This document shows positions 1 to 10,208 of a DNA stretch of 64,000 nucleotides, in pieces. The DNA comes from Gammaproteobacteria bacterium (GTDB lineage Bacteria > Pseudomonadota > Gammaproteobacteria > Nevskiales > Nevskiaceae). The stretch covers positions 286,479-350,478 of the forward strand of contig JAPLSB010000021.1 of the NCBI GenBank assembly GCA_026398875.1, read 5' to 3'. A program made the position numbers and the translations under genes. Under the pieces are notes generated by a model that was not told the origin of the DNA, did not search any database, and saw only the letters and a program-made list of their open reading frames with translations. Numbering within the stretch: the first letter of the stretch is position 1; the number at the start of each line of letters is the position of its first letter.

Positions 1-1344
1 GTTGTCGGCGAAGAACAGTTCGTTCTCGACGCCCGAGTAGCCCTTGCCCTGGCCGCGCTTGACGACGTAGACCTGCTTGGCCTGGTCGACGTTGAGGATC
101 GGCATGCCGTAGATCGGGCTCGACTTGTTGGTGCGGGCCGCCGGGTTCACGGTGTCATTGGCGCCGATGACGATGGCGACATCGGCTTCCTTGAACTCGC
201 CGTTGATGTCTTCCATGTCGTAGATGATGTCGTACGGCACGCCGGCTTCGGCGAGCAGCACGTTCATGTGGCCGGGCATGCGGCCGGCCACCGGATGGAT
301 CGCGAACTTCACGTCGACGCCGGCGTCCTGGCAGAGCTTCACGAACTCGTAGAGCTTGTGCTGGGCCTGCGCCACGGCCAGGCCGTAGCCCGGGGCGATG
401 ATCACCTTGCTGGCGTAGCGCATGTTGATGCCCGCATCGCCAGCATCGATCGGCTTCATCGAGCCCTTGATCTCGCCCTGCTCTTCGCCGGCCACGGCGC
501 CGAAGTTCGAGAAGATCACGTTCGACACCGAACGGTTCATCGCCTTCGCCATCAGCAGCGTCAGCAAGGTGCCGGCCGAGCCGACCACCATGCCGGCGAT
601 CATCAGCGCCGGGTTTTGCAGCACGAAGCCTTCGAAGCCGACCGCCAGACCGGTGAACGCGTTGTACAGCGAGATCACCACCGGCATGTCCGCACCACCG
701 ATCGGCATCGTCATCAGCACGCCGAAGATCAGCGCCAGCACGAAGAAGGCGGCGGTCATCCACACCGGCGCATGGCCGTGGGCAGCGAAAGCGATGTACA
801 GGCCGAGCGCCAGCGTGGCGACGAAGAACGTGCCGTTCATCGCCTGCAGGCCGGTGAAGCGCCAGGTGCCGTTGACCCGGCCGTCGAGCTTGGCCCAGGC
901 AATCACCGAGCCGGACAGCGAGATCGCGCCGATCAGCGAGCCGATGATGGTGACCACCAGCGGCACCAGCGTGTGCTCGGCATCCGGACGGAACAGTTCC
1001 ACTGCGCCGATCGCCGCAGCGGCACCACCGCCCATGCCGTTGTAGAGCGCGACCATCTGCGGCATCGCGGTCATTTCGACCTTCTTGCCGCTGACCCAGG
1101 CCCAACCGAGGCCGATCGCCAGCGCCACCGCGCCGAGCACGGCATTGACCACCAGATGCGGCTTGGCGGCTTCGTTGACGTTGAACACGTACAGGAAGCT
1201 GGCGACCACGGCGATCACCATGCCGAGGCCGGCAACCCGGATGCCCGAGGCCGCCGTGACCGGCGACGACATCCGCTTCAAGCCGTAGATGAACAGGAAC
1301 GCGGCAGCCAAAAAGCTCGCGTCGATGATGAGGGAAGGATTCAT
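1..1344 (-). CDS. pntB: NAD(P) transhydrogenase subunit beta, partial (3' end outside window)
   Basis: Beta subunit of the proton-translocating transhydrogenase, an inner-membrane enzyme that couples hydride transfer between NADH and NADP+ to proton movement. The ATG is at 1344 and 448 uninterrupted codons run to the left edge. The family is usually 460-480 residues, so only the last few dozen residues at most are missing. The first half is a series of hydrophobic helices starting near MNPSLIIDASFLAAAF. The second half is the NADP-binding domain III, with 'APGYGLAVAQAQ', 'HPVAGRMPGHMNVLLAEA' and 'GANDTVNPAAR'. It begins 10 bp after the pntAB stop, so the three genes form one operon. Identification is secure. 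Confidence 0.97.
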   Translation of the reverse strand, partial: MNPSLIIDASFLAAAFLFIYGLKRMSSPVTAASGIRVAGLGMVIAVVASFLYVFNVNEAAKPHLVVNAVLGAVALAIGLGWAWVSGKKVEMTAMPQMVALYNGMGGGAAAAIGAVELFRPDAEHTLVPLVVTIIGSLIGAISLSGSVIAWAKLDGRVNGTWRFTGLQAMNGTFFVATLALGLYIAFAAHGHAPVWMTAAFFVLALIFGVLMTMPIGGADMPVVISLYNAFTGLAVGFEGFVLQNPALMIAGMVVGSAGTLLTLLMAKAMNRSVSNVIFSNFGAVAGEEQGEIKGSMKPIDAGDAGINMRYASKVIIAPGYGLAVAQAQHKLYEFVKLCQDAGVDVKFAIHPVAGRMPGHMNVLLAEAGVPYDIIYDMEDINGEFKEADVAIVIGANDTVNPAARTNKSSPIYGMPILNVDQAKQVYVVKRGQGKGYSGVENELFFADN

Positions 1345-1354
1345 GAGTCGAGCC

Positions 1355-1636
1355 TTACTTCGAGGACTTGAACATCTGCAGCATGCGTTCGGTCACGACA
1401 TAACCGCCGGCGGCATTGCCGGCGCCGAGCAGCACGCCGAGGAAGCCGATGACCTGCTCGGTCACCGTGGTCGCGTTCAGCAGCGCGAACAGCGCGCCGA
1501 CGACGACGATGCCGTGGACGAAGTTCGAGCCCGACATCAGCGGCGTGTGCAGGATCGACGGCACGCGGCCGATGATCTCGTAGCCGGTGAAGGCGGCGAG
1601 CATGAAGATGTACAGCGCGATGAATCCGGTCAGCAT
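1355..1636 (-). CDS. pntAB: NAD(P) transhydrogenase subunit alpha 2 (membrane part)
   Basis: Small 93-residue membrane subunit of the three-subunit transhydrogenase. It supplies the helices that in E. coli are fused to the C-terminus of PntA. Three or four hydrophobic helices are visible: 'GFIALYIFMLAAFTGYEII', then 'FVHGIVVVGALFALL', then 'VIGFLGVLLGAGNAAGG'. The ending 'VTERMLQMFKSSK' is typical of the family. It lies between pntAA and pntB in the usual order. The separate-subunit arrangement is common in alphaproteobacteria and occurs in several gammaproteobacteria. Confidence 0.95.
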   Translation of the reverse strand: MLTGFIALYIFMLAAFTGYEIIGRVPSILHTPLMSGSNFVHGIVVVGALFALLNATTVTEQVIGFLGVLLGAGNAAGGYVVTERMLQMFKSSK

Positions 1637-1706
1637 GTTCTGTCCTCTTTGATGAGTCTCGTCCGGTCATCCCTGACGAAACCCTTTTTACATTTCGATT
1701 AGACCG

Positions 1707-1765
1707 GCCCGGCCGTCCCTGGCCGGGCGTTCGGTGCAGCGGACTGCTATCCGAGGCAGTCCGCT
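1707..1765 (-). other. Two hairpins between pntAA and pntAB
   Basis: Just after the pntAA stop (minus strand) there is a perfect 10-bp inverted repeat, arms 1738-1747 and 1756-1765 (agcggactgc/gcagtccgct), with an 8-nt loop. A second, 8-bp GC stem follows, arms 1707-1714 and 1721-1728. In the direction of transcription it is followed by an A-rich rather than a T-rich stretch, so neither looks like a classical intrinsic terminator. They may protect the 3' end or tune the ratio of soluble to membrane subunits. The function is inferred only. Confidence 0.5.
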
Positions 1766-1770
1766 ACGCC

Positions 1771-2895
1771 TCACCCCTCGACAGCCTTTCGTGCCGCTTC
1801 GTTCTTGATCTCGCCTGCGTGGGTCAGGCAGCTCTTGGCGATGATCTCGTCGCTCCAGTCCAGCGCGATCGCCTTGTCCTTGAGGAACAGCTCGATCAGG
1901 TTGTACTGGTTCTTGGCGTACAGCTCGCTGGCGTGTTCGCCCAGCAGGCTCGGCACGTTCAGCGGCGCGACGATCGACACCTGGCCGACCTGGGTCGTCT
2001 CGCCGGGCACGGTGTATTCGGTGTTGCCGCCGCCTTCCGCTGCGAGGTCGATGATCACCGCGCCGCCCTTCATGCCGTCGACCTGCGCCTTGGAAATCAG
2101 CTTCGGGCTCGGACGGCCCGGAATCGCGGCCGTGGTGATGATGATGTCGGCAGCCTGGATATGCTTGGTGACGACGGCGGCGATCTTGGCCTTTTCCTCG
2201 TCGGTCAGTTCGCGGGCATAGCCGCCGGTGCCGCGGGCGTCGACACCGGTGTCGATGAACTTGGCACCGAGCGATTCGACCTGCTCCTTCACTTCCGGAC
2301 GCACGTCATAGCCTTCCACACGAGCGCCGATGCGGCGCGCGGTGGCGATCGCCGACAGGCCGGCCACACCGACACCCATCACCAGCACGGTGCCCGGCTT
2401 GATCGAGCCGGTGGCGAACGTGGTCATCGGCATCATGCGGGCGATGCTGGTGGCGCCGAGCAGCGCGCCGTAATAGCCGGCGAGGGCGGCCTGCGACGAC
2501 AGCGCATCCATCGACTGGGCGCGGGTGATGCGCGGCACCAGTTCCATCGCGAAGCAGGTGATCTTCTTGTCGCGCAGAACCTTGACCAGCTCCGGTTCCT
2601 TGTGCGCGTAGACGAACGACAGCAGGATCGCGCCTTCCTTCATCGCGCCGACCGTCTCGACGCTCGGCGGCTGCACCGACAGCACGATATCGGCATCCGA
2701 CACGACACCCTGCGGGTTGGCAGCGAACGCCACGCTCTTGAAGGCGCTGTCCGGCAGTTTCACGGCATCGCCAGCGGACGACTGCATGTGCAGTTCGGCA
2801 CCGAGCTTGACCAGCTTGTCGGCAACGGCGGGAACGAGCGCGACCCGACGCTCGTTGGCGCGGGTCTCCTTCAGCACGGCAATTTTCACCGGCAT
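1771..2895 (-). CDS. pntAA: NAD(P) transhydrogenase subunit alpha 1 (NAD-binding)
   Basis: Soluble NAD(H)-binding domain I of the transhydrogenase, 374 residues, related to alanine dehydrogenase. The chosen start is the ATG at 2895 (MPVKIAVLKETRANERRVAL). It has a GAGGAA ribosome-binding site 6 nt upstream and matches the family N-terminus; a longer frame to 2961 adds an unrelated, basic leader. The Rossmann nucleotide loop is 'MGVGVAGLSAIATARR'. Other family blocks are 'ALSSQAALAGYYGALLGA' and 'TTAAIPGRPSPKLIS'. First gene of the pntAA-pntAB-pntB operon, divergent from the DUF4331 gene. Confidence 0.96.
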   Translation of the reverse strand: MPVKIAVLKETRANERRVALVPAVADKLVKLGAELHMQSSAGDAVKLPDSAFKSVAFAANPQGVVSDADIVLSVQPPSVETVGAMKEGAILLSFVYAHKEPELVKVLRDKKITCFAMELVPRITRAQSMDALSSQAALAGYYGALLGATSIARMMPMTTFATGSIKPGTVLVMGVGVAGLSAIATARRIGARVEGYDVRPEVKEQVESLGAKFIDTGVDARGTGGYARELTDEEKAKIAAVVTKHIQAADIIITTAAIPGRPSPKLISKAQVDGMKGGAVIIDLAAEGGGNTEYTVPGETTQVGQVSIVAPLNVPSLLGEHASELYAKNQYNLIELFLKDKAIALDWSDEIIAKSCLTHAGEIKNEAARKAVEG

Positions 2896-3064
2896 CGACA
2901 CTTCCTCAAGGCTGTGGGCACGGCGACCGAACGACAGCGTACGGACGCGCTTCGTAATCATTCTGGGTTCAACGGTCGGGAAAACCCCCGCAACCCGCCG
3001 TCAAGCGACGCGAAGTCTAGCTGAAGGGGCATGCGTTCACAGCATCTTGATGACGCTCGACGAC

Positions 3065-3140
3065 CACCCGTCAGACCGTCGGGTGATCTGTGACCGAACG
3101 CGCATCCGCGAGCCGCCTGCAAGCGTAAGACGGATGCGCG
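3065..3140. repeat. Inverted repeats in the pntAA/DUF4331 divergent intergenic region
   Basis: The 297-bp divergent gap (2896-3192) holds a perfect 10-bp inverted repeat, arms 3099-3108 (cgcgcatccg) and 3131-3140 (cggatgcgcg), with 22 bp between them. A shorter pair, cacccg/cgggtg, lies at 3065-3070 and 3080-3085. Both are between the two diverging starts, so they could be a regulator site or a hairpin in the DUF4331 leader. No convincing -35/-10 pair was recognised. The start at 3193 has a modest ribosome-binding site (cggaga). Confidence 0.5.
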
Positions 3141-3192
3141 GCCAGAAGCGGCTGCCCAAGCTTCCAACCTGAATCAACAATCGGAGAACACC

Positions 3193-4770
3193 ATGCGACT
3201 GAGGAAAGCGTCCCTGCTGACGCTCGCGGCTGCCGCCGCAAGCCTGACGGCCCAGGCATCAAGCCATCGCGAAGCGCCGTTCATTGCCCAGAATCCGAGC
3301 GTTGACGGCACGGACTTCTACATGTTCAACAGCTACGAGGCCGGCCGCAGCGGCTTCGTCACGCTGATCGCCAACTACAACCCGCTGCAGGACGCCTACG
3401 GCGGCCCGAACTACTTCGCGCTGAACCCGCAGGCGCTGTACGAAATCCACATCGACAACAACGCCGATGCGGTCGAGGACCTGACGTTCCAGTTCCGCTT
3501 CACCAACACCTTCAACAAGATCGCGCTGCCGACCGGTGCCAGCCGCAACCTGTCGATCCCGCTGATCAACCTGCCGCCGACCGGCAACACCCCGACCTTG
3601 AACCGCAGCGAAACCTACACGGTGAGCCTGGTGCGCGGCCCGCGTCGTGGCGCCAATGTCGCGCCGGTGACCAACGCCAGCGGCGGCGGCACGGTGTTCA
3701 CCAAGCCGGTCGACAACATCGGCACCAAGTCGATTCCGGACTACGCCGCGTACTCCCGGCAGTTCCTGTACAGCATCAACATCCCGAACTGCGCCACGCC
3801 GGGCCGCGTGTTCGTTGGCCAGCGCCGTGAAGGCTTTGCCGTCAACCTCGGCGAAGTGTTCGACCTCGTGAACCTGAACCCGCTCGGCGGCCGCGACGTC
3901 AAGGGCAGCGCCACTGCCGACAAGAACGTCACCTCGCTGGCGCTGGAAGTGCCGGTCGCCTGCCTCACGGCGTCGCCGACGCAGCCGATCATCGGCGCCT
4001 GGACGACCGCCTCGCTGCGTCAGGCCCGCGTGCTGAACCCCGAGCCGCAGGGTCCGACGACCTCGGGTCCCACGACCTCGCCGCGTACCTTTGGCCCGGA
4101 GATCGGCGGTGGCGCCTGGACGCAGGTGTCGCGTCTCGGTTCGCCGCTGGTCAACGAAGTGGTGATCGGCATCGACGACAAGGACCGCTTCAACGCGTCC
4201 GAGCCGAAGAACGACGGCCAGTTCGCCGACTACGTGACCAATCCGACCCTGCCGGTGCTGCTCAACGTGCTGTTCGGCAGCGCTGCCAACGTGCCGCCGA
4301 CGCCGCGTGGCGACATCGTCGCTGCGTTCCTGACCGGTGTTGCCAACGTCAACCAGCCAGCCGGCGTGGTGGCTTCGGAAATGCTGCGTCTGAACACCGC
4401 GATTCCGGCCACCCCGGCGGCCTCGCAGGTCAATGTCGGTGCGGCGCTGTGCTTCACGCCGGCCGGCGAACTGGTGCTGACCAATCCGGGCTGCGATCCG
4501 GCCGGCTTCCCGAACGGCCGCCGTCCGGGTGATGACGTGGTCGACATCGAGCTGTCGGTGGTCGAAGGCTTCCTGCTCGGCGCCAACAACCCGAACCGCA
4601 CTTCGGAAGGTGCCTATCAGGTCTACACCGACGGCGCGATCCAGGACGCCTCGCAGTTCGACACCGCGTTCCCGTACCTGCTGCCGCCGCTGCCGGGCTC
4701 GCCGAACGGTGCCAACGGCATCGTCGACCCGGCGCCGACGGCCTCGGCCCGGGCCCGCGCCCGTCGCTGA
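3193..4770 (+). CDS. Secreted DUF4331 family protein
   Basis: 525 residues. The N-terminus is a Sec signal peptide (MRLRKASLLTLAAAAASLTAQA, in two parts basic then hydrophobic), followed at once by the DUF4331 hallmark 'SSHREAPFIAQNPSVDGTDF' and then 'YMFNSYE'. The family is extracytoplasmic, beta-rich and of unknown biochemical role. The histidine of SHREAP and the downstream 'DNNADAVEDL' block are conserved features as I recall them. The mature protein is rich in Asn, Pro and Thr, as expected for an exported protein. A small lipoprotein gene follows after 23 bp and a terminator closes the unit, so the two are probably co-transcribed. The family call is confident; the function is unknown. 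Confidence 0.88.
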   Translation: MRLRKASLLTLAAAAASLTAQASSHREAPFIAQNPSVDGTDFYMFNSYEAGRSGFVTLIANYNPLQDAYGGPNYFALNPQALYEIHIDNNADAVEDLTFQFRFTNTFNKIALPTGASRNLSIPLINLPPTGNTPTLNRSETYTVSLVRGPRRGANVAPVTNASGGGTVFTKPVDNIGTKSIPDYAAYSRQFLYSINIPNCATPGRVFVGQRREGFAVNLGEVFDLVNLNPLGGRDVKGSATADKNVTSLALEVPVACLTASPTQPIIGAWTTASLRQARVLNPEPQGPTTSGPTTSPRTFGPEIGGGAWTQVSRLGSPLVNEVVIGIDDKDRFNASEPKNDGQFADYVTNPTLPVLLNVLFGSAANVPPTPRGDIVAAFLTGVANVNQPAGVVASEMLRLNTAIPATPAASQVNVGAALCFTPAGELVLTNPGCDPAGFPNGRRPGDDVVDIELSVVEGFLLGANNPNRTSEGAYQVYTDGAIQDASQFDTAFPYLLPPLPGSPNGANGIVDPAPTASARARARR

Positions 4771-4793
4771 TCGTCCATCGAGGAGCCCATCCG

Positions 4794-5054
4794 ATGAACA
4801 AGACCCTGATCGCCGCGTTGCTGGTGACCAGCGTGCTCGCCGCCTGTGATGGCGGCAACGACACGCCGGTCACGCCACCGCCTCCGCCACCGCCACCGCC
4901 GGGCCCGACCGGCCCGACCGGCCCGGCCCTTGCCGATGTCGTCCTCGGCCTGTTCCGGACCACCAGCGAAACCGCGCTGCCGATCGATATCAATGGCCTT
5001 GATATCAACGACACCAGCGAGGATCCGACGCTGTACGACAGCCTGCTGATCTGA
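4794..5054 (+). CDS. Small lipoprotein with polyproline and GPT repeats
   Basis: 86 residues with a lipoprotein signal ending in the lipobox LAAC (Cys 18). After the cysteine come 'DGGNDTPVT', nine consecutive prolines, and a collagen-like 'GPTGPTGP' stretch. The C-terminal ~40 residues are acidic (ending 'DINDTSEDPTLYDSLLI'). The rigid proline stalk suggests that the acidic tail is displayed away from the membrane. It starts 23 bp after the DUF4331 gene, with a GAGGAG-like ribosome-binding site at its ATG, so it probably belongs to the same transcript. I do not recognise the family. Confidence 0.75.
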   Translation: MNKTLIAALLVTSVLAACDGGNDTPVTPPPPPPPPPGPTGPTGPALADVVLGLFRTTSETALPIDINGLDINDTSEDPTLYDSLLI

Positions 5055-5076
5055 TCCGGCTAGCTGTGCCGTAACG

Positions 5077-5104
5077 AAAAAGCCCCGCTTCTGCGGGGCT
5101 TTTT
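5077..5104. terminator. Bidirectional intrinsic terminator
   Basis: Perfect hairpin, agccccgc - ttct - gcggggct, flanked by five A on the left and a T tract on the right. It lies 22 bp after the lipoprotein stop and 17 bp from the stop of the convergent gene at 5122, so it can end transcription from both sides. Confidence 0.92.
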
Positions 5105-5121
5105 CTTGGTGCGGAATCCCG

Positions 5122-6195
5122 TCAGTGGGTGACCGGCTTGCGGCCGTCCTGGACCGCCGGCGGCAACGCCGGTGACGCGCCGGCGGGCCGGAACGACCAG
5201 ACCAGGCTGACCTTGGCACTGCCATTGAACTGGCCCTGCACGGTGTAGTCGCCGTCGAGCGGGGCGTTCATCGGCAGCGTGACGGCAGCCTTGAAGCTGT
5301 CGGCCGGCGTGGCGCGCAGCTTTTCGCTGGTCCAGTTCAGCACTTCGAACGGCGGCGGCAGCGGTACCGATTCGGTCGGCATCGCCTGACCGCTGCGGCT
5401 CATCACCGACGTGCCGGGCGGCGACGGCAGGAACAGGTTTTCGACGAACACGCCGCCTTTCAGCGTGTCGACAGTGACGATGTACTTCTCGCAGATCGTC
5501 TTCTGGTCGTCGTCGCTGCCGGCGGTGTCGGCCGTGCGGCTCAGCGCGTACGGTTCGAGCTTCTTCTTGTCGCGATCAAACGCGCGCGTGCCCTTGACCT
5601 GCACGTCGTACTTGACGCGAATCGAGATCGGGCAGTTCGCGTAGCCGAAGAAGTACAGATAGCGCGGCACATCGGCGATGCCCGGCGCGGCGAGGAACGC
5701 TTCCAGTTCCTCGGCCGTGTTGGCCTTCATCGCGTTGATCGCCGCCAGCCGCTCGACCGCGCGGTTGTTGCACTCGTAGCTGTCGAAGCAGAACACGCCG
5801 GACTTCTGGTAGCGCTCGGCCAGCGCGGAGGCGGCTTCGGCGGATTCCGGCAGCTTGCCGCCGTTGATCGCCTTCAGCGCGTTCAGGCCACGGCGCGCGT
5901 AGTACTGCGGCTTGATTTCCAGGCGCTGCGCCTGATCGAGATCGAGCAGGTTGTCGCTGTACAGCACGCCATCGGAGCGCAGCGAGGTACGCACCACATA
6001 TTCCTGGCGAGTCGTGGCTTCAGTCGCCTGCGCGCCGTTCTTCCAGCCTTGCTGGCCGTCGATGGTCAGCCGGAACTCGAAGACCCGTTCCAGTGCTTTC
6101 GCTGGCAGCGGCGCCGGCGCTGCTGCCGCAGCAGCAGCGAACAACGGGGCGGGAGACAGGGCCAGCACGGTGGCTGCAATCAGGCTGTGGCGCAT
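5122..6195 (-). CDS. Exported protein of unknown function
   Basis: 357 residues with a signal peptide (MRHSLIAATVLALSPAPLFA) and an Ala/Pro-rich start to the mature chain. The rest is of mixed charge without further membrane segments. Four cysteines occur in 'VFCFDSYECNN', 'YANCPI' and 'TICEKY', compatible with two disulfides in the periplasm. I do not recognise a domain. It follows the FGE-fold gene by 29 bp and is the last gene of the three-gene minus-strand set that starts with the TonB/TolA-like gene. Context suggests an envelope role; nothing in the sequence names a substrate. Confidence 0.75.
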   Translation of the reverse strand: MRHSLIAATVLALSPAPLFAAAAAAAPAPLPAKALERVFEFRLTIDGQQGWKNGAQATEATTRQEYVVRTSLRSDGVLYSDNLLDLDQAQRLEIKPQYYARRGLNALKAINGGKLPESAEAASALAERYQKSGVFCFDSYECNNRAVERLAAINAMKANTAEELEAFLAAPGIADVPRYLYFFGYANCPISIRVKYDVQVKGTRAFDRDKKKLEPYALSRTADTAGSDDDQKTICEKYIVTVDTLKGGVFVENLFLPSPPGTSVMSRSGQAMPTESVPLPPPFEVLNWTSEKLRATPADSFKAAVTLPMNAPLDGDYTVQGQFNGSAKVSLVWSFRPAGASPALPPAVQDGRKPVTH

Positions 6196-6224
6196 GGTGG
6201 CAGCGGGCTCGGTTCAGGTGGGCG

Positions 6225-7241
6225 TTACGGGGAAGCTGCTGGCGCAGCCGGCACGGCTGCCGGTGCTGCCGGTACGGCGGCGGCATCGACCGGCTTCGGT
6301 CGCGCCAGACTGACGGCGACCCGGAAGCCGAGGCCGTCGCTGTAGTTGCCGGCCGGGTCGGCATCGCGATTCGACAGCCGCAGCGAGCTTGATCCGTTGC
6401 CCCAGCCGCCGCCGCGGTTGACGCGCTTGCTGCAGGTGCCTTCGGCGCCCGGCTCCAGCCAGGCGCGGCCATCGGTCGGCGCGCCGCTGTAATCGGGGTG
6501 CCAGCAGTCCTCGACCCATTCCCAGACATTGCCCTGCATGTCGTGCACGCCCCAGGTGTTCGGCGGGAAGCTGCCGACCGGCGCGGTCTGCGGGAAGCTG
6601 TCATTGCAGGTGATTGCCCAGTACAGCTCCGGGAAGCGCGCCTTGGCGCTCTGGTCGAGCGCGTTGGCGTACTGGCAGGTCACCGTGTCGACCTGGCCCC
6701 AGTTCCACGTGAAGTTGGCGGTGGCACTGGCGCGTGCGGCGTATTCCCATTCGGCTTCGGTCGGCAGCCGGTACGGGCGGCCGGTGCGCACCTTCAGCCA
6801 GGCCACATAGGCCTTGGCCTGATGCCAGGACACGCCGACCACCGGATGGCGGCCACCGGTGTCGTCGGCGAGCGGTGGCACCTGGGCTTCGCTGCAGGCC
6901 CCGGCCGCAACGCAGGCCTGGTACTCGCCGCGCGTGACTTCGTAGCGGCCGATCGCGAACGGCGCGATGGTCACGTCGTGGATCGGCCGCTCGTACGGCT
7001 GCCCGCTGCCGATGGCATCGCCCATCGCGTAGCGCCCGCCTCGGAACGACGCCATTTCCGGCGTGTCCGGGCAATGCCGGAAGTAGCCGATGCGGCGATC
7101 GGCCGAGCGCGTGCGGGTGGTGCTGCAGCCGGCGGCGGCGGTGTCATCGGCAGCGGCCGGTGGCGCCGCCGGTGCTGCGTGGGCAGCGCCGATCAGCGTC
7201 AGCAGGAAGGCGGGGATCAATGCGATACGCAGGCAGGTCAC
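6225..7241 (-). CDS. Exported FGE/SUMF1-fold protein lacking the catalytic cysteines
   Basis: 338 residues. The GTG start at 7241 overlaps the upstream stop as GTGA and opens directly into a signal peptide (VTCLRIALIPAFLLTLIGAA); the longer open frame to 7355 adds only a basic leader. The formylglycine-generating-enzyme fold is clear: 'PFAIGRYEVTRGEYQACV', 'HPVVGVSWHQAKAYVAWL', 'YRLPTEAEWEYAARA', 'GNVWEWVEDCWHP' and the terminal 'RVNRGGGWGNGSSSLRLSNR'. True sulfatase-activating FGEs carry two cysteines in that last block; here there are none. Sulfatase maturation is therefore unlikely. A binding or structural role, as in other non-catalytic members, is inferred. Confidence 0.85.
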   Translation of the reverse strand: MTCLRIALIPAFLLTLIGAAHAAPAAPPAAADDTAAAGCSTTRTRSADRRIGYFRHCPDTPEMASFRGGRYAMGDAIGSGQPYERPIHDVTIAPFAIGRYEVTRGEYQACVAAGACSEAQVPPLADDTGGRHPVVGVSWHQAKAYVAWLKVRTGRPYRLPTEAEWEYAARASATANFTWNWGQVDTVTCQYANALDQSAKARFPELYWAITCNDSFPQTAPVGSFPPNTWGVHDMQGNVWEWVEDCWHPDYSGAPTDGRAWLEPGAEGTCSKRVNRGGGWGNGSSSLRLSNRDADPAGNYSDGLGFRVAVSLARPKPVDAAAVPAAPAAVPAAPAASP

Positions 7242-7984
7242 GGCGTGAACTCGATCTCGATGGAGCCATCGGCGGTCTTGGCCTCGATCAGCGGCAGCGG
7301 CTGGCTTTTCCAGATCGCCTTGCGCACCGATTCCTCGAGGTCGTATTCGCCGCACTTGTTCAGGAACTCGACACCGGTGATGCGGCCACCGGCCCGGTAA
7401 TCGATCCGGATCATGCAGCTGAAGTTCCTGGGCCGCCGCGCCGGCGGCAGCCAGTTGTCATGAAAGCGGCCAAGCAGCGATTCCTCCGGCGTTTCCACCG
7501 GCGGCACCGGTGGGGCCGGCGTCGGCGTCTGGGTCGTGGTTCCGGGTGGCTTGGCCGGTGTCGGCTGCGGCTTCGCCACCGGCTTCTGCGCCGGCTGCGG
7601 CTTGGCCGGCACCGGGGTCGGCAGCGGTGTCGGCGTCGGTGCCAGCTTGGCGATTTCCTTCGGCGGCGTTGGCGGCTTCGGTTGCTGCAGCGCCGGCGGC
7701 ACGACCACGCGAGGTGCGGCCTGCGGCGCTGGCGGGGCCATGATGATCTGGATCGATTTCGGCAGGTTCGACGCCGGCGCACCGCGCTGCGGCGTCCGGA
7801 AGCTGGTGACCAGCAGGCCGATCAGCACGGCGTGGACCAGCAGCGACGAACCGGCGCTCCACCAGCGCGGCTGATCGTCGCCGTGCGGGCTGCGGGGGGA
7901 AAGGCTCACGGACACGCGCGGTTCAGGAGCGCGGACGAACCGGATGGCAACCGGCTGCCGCAGCCACAGGCCCGGACCGGACAA
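7238..7984 (-). CDS. TonB/TolA-like energy-transducing protein
   Basis: Up to 248 residues. A single transmembrane helix ('SSLLVHAVLIGLLVTSF', about residues 46-62 from the first start) is followed by a long Pro/Ala/Lys-rich spacer. A C-terminal domain of about 90 residues ('RPRNFSCMIRIDYRAGGRIT' then 'GVEFLNKCGEYDLEESVRKA') resembles the TolA/TonB C-terminal fold. This is the layout of proteins that span the periplasm and touch an outer-membrane partner. The start is uncertain: GTG codons some 22-24 residues inside would place the helix closer to the N-terminus. No exbB/exbD gene is adjacent. First gene of the set with the FGE-fold and unknown exported proteins, with a GTGA overlap. Confidence 0.78.
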   Translation of the reverse strand: MSGPGLWLRQPVAIRFVRAPEPRVSVSLSPRSPHGDDQPRWWSAGSSLLVHAVLIGLLVTSFRTPQRGAPASNLPKSIQIIMAPPAPQAAPRVVVPPALQQPKPPTPPKEIAKLAPTPTPLPTPVPAKPQPAQKPVAKPQPTPAKPPGTTTQTPTPAPPVPPVETPEESLLGRFHDNWLPPARRPRNFSCMIRIDYRAGGRITGVEFLNKCGEYDLEESVRKAIWKSQPLPLIEAKTADGSIEIEFTP

Positions 7985-8174
7985 TGGCAGCCGCGGCCGT
8001 CGCGGACAGGCTGGCGATACCGCCCAGTGGGCGGTAGGGGCGAGCGATCATCGGACTCCTCATGTCGTGAGCTCAGTGTTGTGCCGCGAGCCTACAACAG
8101 ATGCCTGCCGCCATCCGGCGGCCTCGCCCGATCGAAAGTCGGGCCGCCGCTGCTGATGAAAACGGCGGTGCGCG

Positions 8175-10052
<1,878 letters not shown>

Positions 10053-10208
10053 GGAAGCACGGCTCGAAGCAGGGGATAGGGCCGCGATTGTACGGGGGCG
10101 AACCCGATCGAACCGGATCAGTGCCCGCCGCCGCGCCTGGCCGCTGCCGTTCGCGAATAATCGTGATCGTCCGTCTGCCCTGATCCGCACTGCCCGCCGC
10201 TTGCCGTC

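Noticed and set aside
6225..7241. Active formylglycine-generating enzyme for sulfatases
   Set aside because: The two catalytic cysteines of the final block are absent and no sulfatase gene is near.
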